A program made the translations under genes and the position numbers. A DNA stretch of 64,000 bases from Pseudobacter sp. (lineage in GTDB: Bacteria; Bacteroidota; Bacteroidia; Chitinophagales; Chitinophagaceae): NCBI GenBank assembly GCA_017849455.1, contig JAFIGX010000003.1, forward strand, positions 310,001 through 374,000, in the 5' to 3' direction. The notes below the pieces were generated by a model that worked only from the letters and a program-made list of their open reading frames with translations, did not search any database and was not told the DNA's origin. This document shows positions 35,701-43,532 of the stretch, piece by piece; the first letter of the stretch is position 1; each line of letters opens with the position of its first letter.

Positions 35701-36419
35701 TTGGTCTGGTAGCCGGTGCTCACTACCACCTCATCTTCTTTTTTGGAATACTGGCTGGTGATCAGCCGTACCTGTACCGGCGCATTCTCCACCTTGATCC
35801 TGCGGTCTGTTCTCAGGTAGGCGACATGTGTGGCAACGATGGTGTAGGAGCCGGGCGGCACATTGTCGAAGCTGAAAGCGCCCCGGTCATCGGTGCTGGT
35901 ATAACGTTGGAGAGGCGATAGGGTAACCGCTGCAAATTGCACAGGGTTGTTCTGCTCATCGAGCAAAAAGCCCGAAACCCGCTGTGGGGCCGGTGGCGTT
36001 TCAGCCGGTGTTTCTTCAGCGGCCCTGGTCTGCTCACGATCTTTCAGCACCACCGTTCTGTTCACGATGGAATAGGTGAGCGGCTGATCACGGAAGCAGA
36101 GCGACAGCGCCGTTTCGAAAGCGATATTCTTCAGCTCGACGGTAACAGGACGGGAACTCCTGATCATGGCGTCGTTGTAGAAGAACTGGTAGCCGCTTTG
36201 CTTTTTCAGCTCCTGCAACACTTTCTCCAGGCTCGCATTTTTTACCGAAAGGGTGATGTTCTGCCCATAACTGTGGGCTTGTACCTGTAAACAGGCAATC
36301 AGCATGAAAGCAGTTGTTAATTTCATCGCCAGAAAAATTGATGTTCTGCCGGCGCGATGGAAGGCCGCCGGCACGAGTGACCAATACGGCATTTTTTTGC
36401 CGTTCGCAATTAACTGCAT
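32775..36419 (-). CDS. SusC/RagA TonB-dependent transporter with N-terminal STN signalling domain
   Basis: Outer-membrane protein of 1214 residues. An N-terminal signal (hydrophobic core about 32-48) precedes an STN domain (about 55-125) containing LSVKNASLEKVLQELKKQ. Next is a carboxypeptidase-like beta-sandwich (about 145-230), a TonB-dependent plug with the IRGTNNFNRDGNMPLIVIDG and AAIWGAQAANGVI segments, and a C-terminal barrel ending in an aromatic residue (LNFSF). The STN domain contacts the anti-sigma FecR next upstream, so substrate binding can switch on the ECF sigma and hence this gene. The substrate is not evident; the downstream protease suggests peptides. Confidence 0.94.
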   Translation of the reverse strand: MQLIANGKKMPYWSLVPAAFHRAGRTSIFLAMKLTTAFMLIACLQVQAHSYGQNITLSVKNASLEKVLQELKKQSGYQFFYNDAMIRSSRPVTVELKNIAFETALSLCFRDQPLTYSIVNRTVVLKDREQTRAAEETPAETPPAPQRVSGFLLDEQNNPVQFAAVTLSPLQRYTSTDDRGAFSFDNVPPGSYTIVATHVAYLRTDRRIKVENAPVQVRLITSQYSKKEDEVVVSTGYQTKAKTSTTGSFTVLTAKDIEQTPSPNLMERLEGKVPGVYFNIRNNKIQIRGTNNFNRDGNMPLIVIDGFPAFDQSLTTIPNSQINRTPSNLLSPLGTGNAILSSFNPNDIESITFLKDAAAAAIWGAQAANGVIVIETKKGKRGPTSINVGTTLSISSPANFNNMKAMSSSEYIDLEQELFDKNFLTDPALGWRATEVSEAQDWMFRAQRGVATAAQRDSALGVLRNRSNYGQLRDFLLQRAVTQQYNLSMSGGGENSTYFLSGNYTRNVPVYKSNLAESYFITSNTTNDFLNRRITVGTNINYTYSKGQMNNAAVSALSIGSMGMRPYDMLVDENGVPIQRGVAFTKHVSDSFARNGYLPWTYNPIDELNYNKTIEVKNAVRLKLSVKGVVTNWLTLELSGQLQRGNTQQDQLQNRDSYASRDLINTGTTFTNGRPVYGIPLGGVYKLANIKTEDYGLRGQFSINKIFKGAHRFSMVGGTEIRESKYSGNSQTRYGYDEDVSTSVTVDPNVPYKTIYGFNRTIGNTDGIISKGRRRYLSYYGVGDYSWKNKYFLSGSIRFDDANIIGVDRRNRAIPLWSAGAKWDISGEEFMKNVRWVNRLGLRATYGKSGGAPASGQAYATVGLGFSDAYTQLPYTTIGSPSNRSLGWETVTTTNFGLDADILNNRISFSIDVYRKRSNDILVNLPFNATYGWTSLLFNTATLTGHGIEVNVTGQIIRNKDWRLTSNFNISYNTNKVNDNRFPTNTSAVGNGIYVGYPVDNIWLYRWAGLDNKGQSQIYDQDGKVMSSLNPSSAPRRAVYVGRSTAPYFGGFTNTLQYKNLSLSVRATYYMGHKFVRQDLSSGYPNSGGFSGLLNPNKILVSRWKKPGDEAITNVPGLDGVNFNSIDWYTNSDINVRSASHIRLQQVTLGYLLPQQLVNRTKVFKSVTANATASNLGIIWRKNKDGLDPEYLMTGSYTNLPPSVNYVFNLNFSF

Positions 36420-36516
36420 AGTTTTGGTTGGTTTGGGTCATTCCGGATGAATCCGTTCAGACGGTTAAACAATAAGAAAGTCTGCCCGACTTTATAATTG
36501 ATGATCCAGCCACATG

Positions 36517-36541
36517 CCGCTCCGATCGCCATTCGGGGCGG
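36517..36541. other. GC-rich hairpin between FecR and SusC genes
   Basis: CCGCTCCGA (36517-36525) pairs with TCGGGGCGG (36533-36541) with one G-T wobble and a 7-nt loop. It sits 37 bp after the FecR stop on the minus-strand transcript. There is no T tract on the minus-strand side, while on the plus strand a T tract follows 4 nt later. It could be an RNA-processing or stability element that lets SusC/SusD be expressed at a level different from FecR. Confidence 0.35.
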
Positions 36542-36577
36542 TTCCTTTTTTGGACCAGGTCAACTATCATGGTATCA

Positions 36578-37807
36578 TTAACGGCCGCTCAATACGGTGA
36601 GCTTCCTCCCTTCGAGGCGGAATTTCACGCGGCTCATTTGTAGGATGGTCAATAGTTCCGATAAGGTTGCAGTTCTATGTATGCCTCCGGTGAACGTATC
36701 ATCCGGTCTTTTTCCTTCGTATACGATTTCGATATCATACCAGCGTGCTGCATCACGCAATACCTGGGTAATATCGCTGCTTTTGAAATTGAAGAGCCCT
36801 TCCTTCCAGGCAATGGCCTGCTCGATATCGGCTGTCTGCACCTGGATTTGGGGGGATTGAAGGGATTGGGAGGAAAAGACGCTTGCCTCCTGTCCCGGTT
36901 TCAGTACTACAATATTCTCGTTTCTTGCTAATGGCTGAGCACCAGCCTCCTGCTTCACCCGTACACTACCTTCTACCAGGGTCACTTTCCGGGCAGGTTC
37001 ATCATTATAAGCCATCACATTGAATCGGGTACCCAGCACCGTTACTTCTGTATTATTCGTAGCCACCTTAAACGGCATGGCTGCATTATGCGCCACTTCA
37101 AAATAGCCTTCACCAGTCATCGTTACTTTGCGCTCCCCGCCGGTAAAGGCAACGGGATAGGTCAGAGAGGAACCTGCATTCAGCCACACCCTGGTACCAT
37201 CCGTGAGCGTAACGCTGGCCACCTGGCTTCCCCGCGGATTGGTCAGGGTGTTCCAGATCATTTCCTGTTCTGCCTTTTCCTTTCCCTGCTGATAGCCCAG
37301 GGTGCCATCCGCCTGCCTGATCAGTTTCACTTGGCCCTGTTGCAGCGAATGCCCGTTGATAGCACTATCGAGCAGGATCTTTTCACCATTGGCCAGCGTA
37401 ATGATGGCCCTGTTGGTTTCCGGCGCTTTCACATCATTGTGGAAAACGGTTTGGCCCAGTTCCCTGCTTTCAGTATGCCTGTTGAAGAACAGGGACCAGG
37501 TACCCAAACCGATAGGCATGATCACGGCAGCAGCAACTGCCAACCGGCGCCATCCTACTTTCTGTGCCTTTTGCATGGACACGACCTTACCATCCTGCAG
37601 GATCTTTGCCAGCATCGCTTTTGCGGTTGCGTCGGGAACAGGATGGGTAGGGCGCTCATACCGGTCCCAGGCAGCTTCCAGCAATTCCTGTAATTCCGGC
37701 TGATCACCGATCTGCTCTACCAGGCTGAATAACTCTTCTTTTTCTTCCGGTGTACAAGCATCGTTCATCAGTTTATCCAGTAACGTTCCGATCCTGTTGT
37801 TGGGCAT
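36578..37807 (-). CDS. FecR family anti-sigma factor
   Basis: Inner-membrane regulator of 409 residues. The N-terminal cytosolic segment (about 1-80) binds the ECF sigma. A single helix, RLAVAAAVIMPIGLGTWSLFF (about 81-103), crosses the membrane. The periplasmic FecR domain contains the family blocks TLADGTRVWLNAGSSLTYP-like (here TLTDGTRVWLNAGSSL) and VTLVEGSVRV, and the last 70 residues form a DUF4974/STN-like domain. ATG 37807 is preferred; the longer frame begins with TTG at 37825. The gene lies 96 bp after the sigma gene. Confidence 0.93.
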   Translation of the reverse strand: MPNNRIGTLLDKLMNDACTPEEKEELFSLVEQIGDQPELQELLEAAWDRYERPTHPVPDATAKAMLAKILQDGKVVSMQKAQKVGWRRLAVAAAVIMPIGLGTWSLFFNRHTESRELGQTVFHNDVKAPETNRAIITLANGEKILLDSAINGHSLQQGQVKLIRQADGTLGYQQGKEKAEQEMIWNTLTNPRGSQVASVTLTDGTRVWLNAGSSLTYPVAFTGGERKVTMTGEGYFEVAHNAAMPFKVATNNTEVTVLGTRFNVMAYNDEPARKVTLVEGSVRVKQEAGAQPLARNENIVVLKPGQEASVFSSQSLQSPQIQVQTADIEQAIAWKEGLFNFKSSDITQVLRDAARWYDIEIVYEGKRPDDTFTGGIHRTATLSELLTILQMSRVKFRLEGRKLTVLSGR

Positions 37808-37903
37808 GTTATGGATTTTTAGCAAAATGGTAATGATAAGTTTACTTTACCGTATATGTGACAAATGGGAAAGAGGACAGGTCTAGTTGTCCGAAAAAAA
37901 ATT

Positions 37904-38497
37904 TCACTGCCTGAAGGCCAGGAGGGTCAGGCAATATAAAATACCGGTAGGATAGGAAGCCTGGATAAATTCACGGATGGATCTCAGGGCTTGTACCATG
38001 TGATTGCGGACGGTAGACACGGAGATATTCATCTCCGCGGCGATCTGTTCGTACTTCAATCCCTGATCGCGGCTCAGTTCATATACTCTTTTTTGTTGTG
38101 GGGGAAGACTGTTCAGTGCCCTGTCGAGGAGAAACTGTACTTCTTTGGCTGAAAAAAGCTCTCCGGCACCTGCGGCCTCTGTTGAAAGACGCCTGATCTC
38201 CGCCAGGATCAGGGTTTCCCGGCTCTGCCGGCGAAGCATATTGATGGCCTGGTTCTGGGCCATGCGAAAAAGGTATGCGTTGAAATTGGAGATCCCGGAT
38301 AAATGGGAGCGGTCGCGCCATATCTTCAGGAATACTTCCTGCAATACATCTTCAGCAAGAACGGAAGAGCCGCTGAGGTGAAAGATAAAGGAATACAATT
38401 TATCCCTGTAGGCTTCAAAAAGGCGCGCAAAGGCAGTTTCATCATTGCCGGCCAACCTGTTAAGCAGTTCTTCTTCCGTATAGTGAGGTAGTTGCAT
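37904..38497 (-). CDS. ECF RNA polymerase sigma factor (sigma-70 family, FecI/RpoE-like)
   Basis: Sigma factor of 197 residues. Region 2 (about 25-95) contains FARLFEAYRDKLYSFIF and the DVLQEVFLKIW segment (core binding), followed by NAYLFRMAQNQAINMLRR. Region 4 (about 125-180) is a helix-turn-helix, LPPQQKRVYELSRDQGLKYEQIAAEMN, with the recognition helix VSTVRNHMVQALRSIR. This layout, with FecR and STN-SusC next downstream, is the usual trans-envelope signalling unit of Bacteroidota. It likely activates its own operon. Confidence 0.94.
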   Translation of the reverse strand: MQLPHYTEEELLNRLAGNDETAFARLFEAYRDKLYSFIFHLSGSSVLAEDVLQEVFLKIWRDRSHLSGISNFNAYLFRMAQNQAINMLRRQSRETLILAEIRRLSTEAAGAGELFSAKEVQFLLDRALNSLPPQQKRVYELSRDQGLKYEQIAAEMNISVSTVRNHMVQALRSIREFIQASYPTGILYCLTLLAFRQ

Positions 38498-38533
38498 TCA
38501 GTCCACGGTATCCGCATAAAATTAGCAAAAAGA

Positions 38534-39607
38534 TCATTCTGCCCATGCCTTTCTCAGGAACCGCAGCCAGTTGCCATGCATTATATTGTCGACATCCACC
38601 GCCGAATAACCACGCTGTTTCAATAAGGCCGGCACTTTCTGCAGGTCGGCGATCGTTTCGAGATCATACGGAGATTGCTCTTTACCGAAGGCCCCATCGA
38701 GATCGGTGCCGATGCCCACGTGCTGGGCATTGCCGGCCAGTTGGCAGATATGATCGATATGGTCTACCATTTTTTCCAGGTTGCAGTGCATACCCTCCGG
38801 GGTCGATTGGCCGCGCACCCAACCAGGCACCATCATCCAGGCATCCAACGCGGCGCCGATCACTGCCTCTTTCCGGATCAGCGTTTTGATCATTTCGTCA
38901 CTGAACTGGCGGTTATGATCAACCAGCCTGCGGCAATTATTGTGGCTGGCCCAGATATGACCGTTGAAGAGGTCCATCGCGTCCCAGAAAGCATCATCGC
39001 AGAGATGCGTTGCGTCGAGGATCATATCGAGCCGCTCCATCTCCTTCAGCAATTGCCTGCCCTTTTCATTCAGATGCCCAGTTGCATCGGTGCCGTTGGC
39101 ATAGCGGCCGGGGCCATAATGGGCCGGCCCGATGGCGCTCAATCCATAATGGTAGGCTTTTTCGAGATAGGAAAGATCGACCAGGGAATCGGCGCCTTCC
39201 AAACTCAATATATAACCGATGGGCTTGTGCTCATTGGATTCACCATTCATCCAAAGGGCGATATGGCGCTCCAGCCCGCTCCTGTCCTTGATCATCACCA
39301 ACTCGCCGGCTTCTTCCATGGACTTGTACCAGCTAAGCTGGGCCTGCGTTTGCGCCCATGCCTGCTCAGGTGAATGCCAGCCCGGCAATGGATTGCCGGG
39401 GCCAACATAACGGGCTATCTGGGTAGCTACTACCAGCCCGGTATTTCCTTTGCGCAATTCAGGGAATGCCACTGTGCCCCTGGCCCTGTCGGGTTTATCG
39501 GTCAATCCTTTTTCACGATCGCGGATCTCGAAAACTGATCTGCGGAGATCACGGTTCCATTCCATAGCGTTCATGCTGAGGTCCAGATGGGCATCGATAG
39601 TAAACAT
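38534..39607 (-). CDS. Membrane dipeptidase-like metallopeptidase (family M19)
   Basis: Amidohydrolase-fold dipeptidase of 357 residues. Metal ligands are visible: the HxD of IDAHLDLSMNAM (His7, Asp9), the bridging Glu of LSLEGADSL, the His of DATHLCDDAFWDAM, the His of WASHNNCR and the Asp of GIGTDLDGAFG. M19 enzymes cleave dipeptides, including those ending in D-amino acids, and some hydrolyse N-acyl D-amino acids or other amides. It has no signal peptide, so it is cytosolic. As the last gene after RidA and a sugar kinase, it likely acts on an imported substrate of the SusC/SusD system. Confidence 0.9.
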   Translation of the reverse strand: MFTIDAHLDLSMNAMEWNRDLRRSVFEIRDREKGLTDKPDRARGTVAFPELRKGNTGLVVATQIARYVGPGNPLPGWHSPEQAWAQTQAQLSWYKSMEEAGELVMIKDRSGLERHIALWMNGESNEHKPIGYILSLEGADSLVDLSYLEKAYHYGLSAIGPAHYGPGRYANGTDATGHLNEKGRQLLKEMERLDMILDATHLCDDAFWDAMDLFNGHIWASHNNCRRLVDHNRQFSDEMIKTLIRKEAVIGAALDAWMMVPGWVRGQSTPEGMHCNLEKMVDHIDHICQLAGNAQHVGIGTDLDGAFGKEQSPYDLETIADLQKVPALLKQRGYSAVDVDNIMHGNWLRFLRKAWAE

Positions 39608-39641
39608 GTAGTTTGTTGCTTTATAATTTTGTTTTCCGATC

Positions 39642-40679
39642 TCATCTCACTATCCTGCCCGACACTCCGTTCGCCATCAGCTCTTCGATCTCTGCTTTGC
39701 TGATAATGGCCCAATCGCCCGGAATACTCTGCTTCAGTGTTCCGCAGGCAGTAGCAAAATGAATGATCCTTTGCGGATCGTATTGATTCATCAGTCCATA
39801 CAGGATACCTGCGGTGAAGGCATCCCCGGTGCCGATCTGGTCTGTTACCTGTGGAATAGCATATCCTTCCGAAAAATAGTACTTGCCCCCATGCGCCAAT
39901 GCCGCCAGGTAGATCTGCTGATGGTCCTGCACTTTTCTAAAACTCATGCCCAATGTTTTTAACCGGGGCATCTTTTCTGTCAGTGCTTCCACTGCCTGTT
40001 TGAACCTTTCTTCCAGCGGCAACTTTTTGTCTGTCCCGATACCATAATATACTTCAATGGAATCCAGGTCGGCCACCGCTACTTCACTATGCTGCAATAA
40101 AGGAGGCATTATCTCTTTTGCCTGTTTACCATATTGCCAGAGCGTGGAGCGGTAGTTGAAATCGGATGAAATGATCATTCCTTTTTCACGGGCAACTTCC
40201 AATGCTTCTGCACAAACTGCTGCTGCACTCGCGGATAACGCTGCCGCAACGCCCGACCAGTGAAAATATTCTGTGTGCTGCAAAACCGTTTTCCAGTCGA
40301 TCATTCCCGGTTGCAGCCTGGTGAATGAACTGCCATTCCTGTCGTAGATCACACGGGTATTCCGGATATGATTGCCCGATTCCGTAAAGTACAGGCCGAG
40401 CCTATCCCCTCCGTGCACGATATGCGAGGTCCCCACACCATGGCTTTTCAATTGCTGTATCCCGGCAGTAGCCAGGTCGTTGGCTGGCGCTCTGCTGATA
40501 TAATTAACGTTCATGCCTAAGCGCGAAAGCAGAACGCACACATTTGCTTCGGCGCCTGCATACCAGGCCGTGTATCCGTCAGTTTGCTGAAATCTTTTTC
40601 CATGGCTGCTGTGCAATCGCAGGAGAAATTCTCCGAAGGCTGCCAATTGAACCTTGTTGTTACCGGCAAGCGTTTCCAT
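39642..40679 (-). CDS. PfkB-family sugar kinase (2-keto-3-deoxygluconate kinase-like)
   Basis: Ribokinase-fold kinase of 345 residues. The N-terminal block FGEFLLRL and the sugar-contact GAEANVCVLLSRLG resemble KDG kinases, where the first reads GE-x-x-R. The C-terminal PfkB signature DQIGTGDAFTAGILYG holds the catalytic Asp. I use ATG 40679; the frame also has GTG one codon earlier. The likely reaction is phosphorylation of 2-keto-3-deoxygluconate, or a similar sugar acid, with ATP. Being in the SusC-GH20-RidA transcript suggests it acts on an amino-sugar breakdown product. Confidence 0.86.
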   Translation of the reverse strand: METLAGNNKVQLAAFGEFLLRLHSSHGKRFQQTDGYTAWYAGAEANVCVLLSRLGMNVNYISRAPANDLATAGIQQLKSHGVGTSHIVHGGDRLGLYFTESGNHIRNTRVIYDRNGSSFTRLQPGMIDWKTVLQHTEYFHWSGVAAALSASAAAVCAEALEVAREKGMIISSDFNYRSTLWQYGKQAKEIMPPLLQHSEVAVADLDSIEVYYGIGTDKKLPLEERFKQAVEALTEKMPRLKTLGMSFRKVQDHQQIYLAALAHGGKYYFSEGYAIPQVTDQIGTGDAFTAGILYGLMNQYDPQRIIHFATACGTLKQSIPGDWAIISKAEIEELMANGVSGRIVR

Positions 40680-40753
40680 CACGTTGAATTTATGGAAAAC
40701 TAAGTATTATCCCGGACTTGGCAGCAGGGGCTTTCGTAAAACCAGGCATGTTC

Positions 40754-41224
40754 TCAATATAATTCGAACATGGCTTCGATCTCGACAGGGATATTGTCGG
40801 GCAGGGAACCGAAGCCGATAGCACTTCTCACGCCCACACCGTTCTCCTCTCCCCATACTGCCGCAAACAATTCACTGCATCCATTGATCACATAGGGATG
40901 CCGTTCGAATTCAGGTGTGCTGTTCACCATCCCCAACACTTTGATCACTCGTTTCACTTTATCGAGGCTGCCGATCCTTGTTCTGATGGTCGATAACATG
41001 GTCAAGCCTACCTGCCTGGCCGCCAGTTTACCCTGTTCGATGTCCATATCCCGGCCAATGCGGCCGATGATCAGTGACTGGTCGTTCTGTACCGGGCCAT
41101 GGCCCGATAGGTACAGGTATTTTCCATCTACCAGGCAAGGTTTGTACACACCCAGCGGGGACGGCGCCGGCGGCAATGTCAATCCTAACTGTGCAAATCT
41201 TTCTTCTGCAGTGCTGTTACTCAT
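40754..41224 (-). CDS. RidA/YjgF-family protein (enamine/imine deaminase-like)
   Basis: Protein of 156 residues, slightly longer than the 130-residue RidA. The family blocks are KYLYLSGHGPV (about 50-60), the ARQVGLTMLSTIRTRIGSLDKV helix and the C-terminal VRSAIGFGSLPDNIPVEIEAMFEL, in which the Arg that binds substrate carboxylate is present. RidA hydrolyses reactive 2-aminoacrylate-type enamines and imines made by PLP dehydratases. This gene is placed between GH20 and the kinase, so a deaminating step on an amino sugar acid may be part of the pathway. No PLP enzyme is found in the same operon, however. Confidence 0.87.
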   Translation of the reverse strand: MSNSTAEERFAQLGLTLPPAPSPLGVYKPCLVDGKYLYLSGHGPVQNDQSLIIGRIGRDMDIEQGKLAARQVGLTMLSTIRTRIGSLDKVKRVIKVLGMVNSTPEFERHPYVINGCSELFAAVWGEENGVGVRSAIGFGSLPDNIPVEIEAMFELY

Positions 41225-41243
41225 AGGTCTGTTTTATTTACTG

Positions 41244-43532
41244 TTAGTTAACGATCAATTCATCGATCATGAGCAGGCTATTGGCGCCTGCTCCATATTC
41301 TCCCAGAGGGATGATGCCTTTATTGATGCCTGTTACTTTGATATACCTGGCTGTAATGCCCTGTAATTTTATACGGACTTTGTTGATGCCGTTCACCGGG
41401 TACTCATCCTGCCGGGCAATTGTCTTGTAATGGATACCATCGACTGAAACCGCGAATTGCAGCCACACCGGCGCCCACATCCGTTGCCAGTGGTATTGCA
41501 GGATATTCGCTCCCACTACTTTTATAGGTTGCACTTTTTCCAGGTCGATCACTGCTTCCAGATCATTTCCGCTGAAGCCCATCCATTGCTGGTCATTGTA
41601 ACGATGCACACCGTAAATACCGTTCACCAGTTTACTGGCAGGGCCACCATATTTTGAAGTTGGTGCATTTTGCAATGCGACCGAAGCGCCGATGGCTTTA
41701 TGAATATGAAAGGATTGCTCGAATATTCTGCCTACCGGTTTTCCTCCATTATAAAGTGCAGCCCTGAGCAATACCGCTTGGTTGATGTTTACCGGGCCTT
41801 TGTACAGCCTGCTTTTCAGGCCGGGCCTGCTGCCATCGGTGGAGTAGTATATCTTACCGCCGGGCATGTCCGATCGCAGCGTGATCCTGATGCTACCTTT
41901 GTTTACAGCCAGTACAGTATAATTGATCTCATCGAAATTACCGGCGCTATTCACCGGGATATTATCGAGCATTTTTTTCTGTGACCGGAGCCTCGACAGG
42001 AAATCAGGGTAGCTCTTTCTTGTTTCCGGCGACCAGGCCCTTTCTGCCAGCGCCATGGCGCGGGGCATCAACATATATTCCGCCTGTTCAGGGGTGGGCA
42101 GGTACTCGCTCCATAACTGTCCCTGTATGCCGGTGATATACGGTAATAATTGCCGGTCGGCTGTATCTGGTAAAGGTTGATAATTGTATACGTCTTTCAG
42201 TGATGTATAACCGCCAGCGGCCAGTGGCTCAGCCGGATAGAGGGATTGATAATGGTCGAAGTACAGCTCATCTTCGGGGGTCATGATCACATGATGATGC
42301 TGGCGGGCGGCCGATATAGCTCCTTCGATGCCGCCCCAGCTCATCACGGTAGCCCCGGGAGCGAGCCCACCTTCCAGGATCTCATCCCATCCGATCAGGT
42401 GGCGGCCCTTGCTATCGATATATCGACTGATCCTTTTGATAAAATAACTTTGAAGCTCATGCTCATTGGCCAGGTGCTCTTCCTGCATCCGCTTTCTGCA
42501 ATGCGGGCAGGCGGCCCATCGTTGTTTGGGGCATTCATCGCCTCCCACATGAAGATAGGTCGAAGGAAAAAGTTCCATCACTTCATCGAGCACATCCTGC
42601 AGGAAGGTGAAAACACTGTCCTTGCCGGCACAGAACACATCATCGAAAATGCCCCAGCATGTAGCGGCTTTATAAGGGCCGCCGGTGCAGCCCAGTTGAG
42701 GATAGGCAGAAAGCGCTGCCAGCGCATGTCCCGGCATTTCGATTTCAGGGATGACAGTAATATGCCTGGCAGTGGCGTAGCGTACAACTTCCTTTACCTG
42801 TTCCTGTGTATAATAACCTCCGTACCTTTTTCCGTCGAAGCGGTGCGGCCATTCTTTTTTATGGCCTATCAGCGTTTCATCGCGCCAGGCAGCCACCGAC
42901 TGAAGCCTGGGATATTTTTTGATCTCGATACGCCAGCCCTGATCATCTGTCAGATGCCAGTGAAAAGTATTCAGCTTGTATAAGGAAAGCAGGTCGATAT
43001 ATTTTTTGATGAAGGCCACTGAAAAAAAATGGCGGCTTACATCGAGGTGCATTCCCCTATAGGCAAAACGCGGATAGTCGTTGATGATGCATGCCTTTAC
43101 AGATAGTGCCCCGACAGGTGAATGCTGCCATAACTGCCGCCATGTTTGAATGCCGTATAAAATACCCGCGCCATCATGGCCCGTTATCCTGATGGCATCG
43201 GACGATATGAGCAGTTGGTATCCTTCCGGTTCTTTCACCCGGAGGGGATCTATGTCGAGATCGATGGAAGATATCGAAGGTTTTTTCGATGAAACAGCCA
43301 GTGTCAGCCCCGTTTGCTGCCGGATAAATCCATTCAACAGTGCTGCTTCTTCAGCAAGGCCGGTATCTGCTCTTATCACCGTATGCTTCCCGAGTGTAAA
43401 AAACCCCTGACCAAATTTTACTTCAACAGGCGCAGGGATCAATGCTGCCGTCGCTGCAGCTTTCTCCTGCGCCGTTGAAGGTGCATACGCAAGGACTATC
43501 AGTAAAAAAAACAGGCCTGTGCTTTTCATCAT
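41244..43532 (-). CDS. Beta-N-acetylhexosaminidase, GH20
   Basis: Secreted or periplasmic glycosidase of 762 residues with a signal peptide (cleavage near APSTAQ). The GH20b domain (about 30-150) precedes the TIM barrel (about 155-490). The catalytic Asp-Glu pair is Asp332-Glu333 in HVGGDECPKQRW, and the substrate-binding HWHLTDDQGWRIEIKKYP block is present. A C-terminal chitobiase-type sandwich and a F5/8-like module (about 630-760) follow. It releases terminal GlcNAc or GalNAc from chitooligosaccharides, glycoproteins or muropeptides. Start ATG 43532 overlaps the SusD stop as ATGA; ATG 43529 is one codon later. Confidence 0.93.
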   Translation of the reverse strand: MMKSTGLFFLLIVLAYAPSTAQEKAAATAALIPAPVEVKFGQGFFTLGKHTVIRADTGLAEEAALLNGFIRQQTGLTLAVSSKKPSISSIDLDIDPLRVKEPEGYQLLISSDAIRITGHDGAGILYGIQTWRQLWQHSPVGALSVKACIINDYPRFAYRGMHLDVSRHFFSVAFIKKYIDLLSLYKLNTFHWHLTDDQGWRIEIKKYPRLQSVAAWRDETLIGHKKEWPHRFDGKRYGGYYTQEQVKEVVRYATARHITVIPEIEMPGHALAALSAYPQLGCTGGPYKAATCWGIFDDVFCAGKDSVFTFLQDVLDEVMELFPSTYLHVGGDECPKQRWAACPHCRKRMQEEHLANEHELQSYFIKRISRYIDSKGRHLIGWDEILEGGLAPGATVMSWGGIEGAISAARQHHHVIMTPEDELYFDHYQSLYPAEPLAAGGYTSLKDVYNYQPLPDTADRQLLPYITGIQGQLWSEYLPTPEQAEYMLMPRAMALAERAWSPETRKSYPDFLSRLRSQKKMLDNIPVNSAGNFDEINYTVLAVNKGSIRITLRSDMPGGKIYYSTDGSRPGLKSRLYKGPVNINQAVLLRAALYNGGKPVGRIFEQSFHIHKAIGASVALQNAPTSKYGGPASKLVNGIYGVHRYNDQQWMGFSGNDLEAVIDLEKVQPIKVVGANILQYHWQRMWAPVWLQFAVSVDGIHYKTIARQDEYPVNGINKVRIKLQGITARYIKVTGINKGIIPLGEYGAGANSLLMIDELIVN

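Noticed and set aside
38675..39373. 232-residue plus-strand frame inside the dipeptidase gene
   Set aside because: It is antisense to a gene with all M19 metal ligands conserved.
42246..42983. 245-residue plus-strand frame inside the GH20 gene
   Set aside because: It is the antisense shadow of the catalytic barrel, which has intact GH20 motifs.
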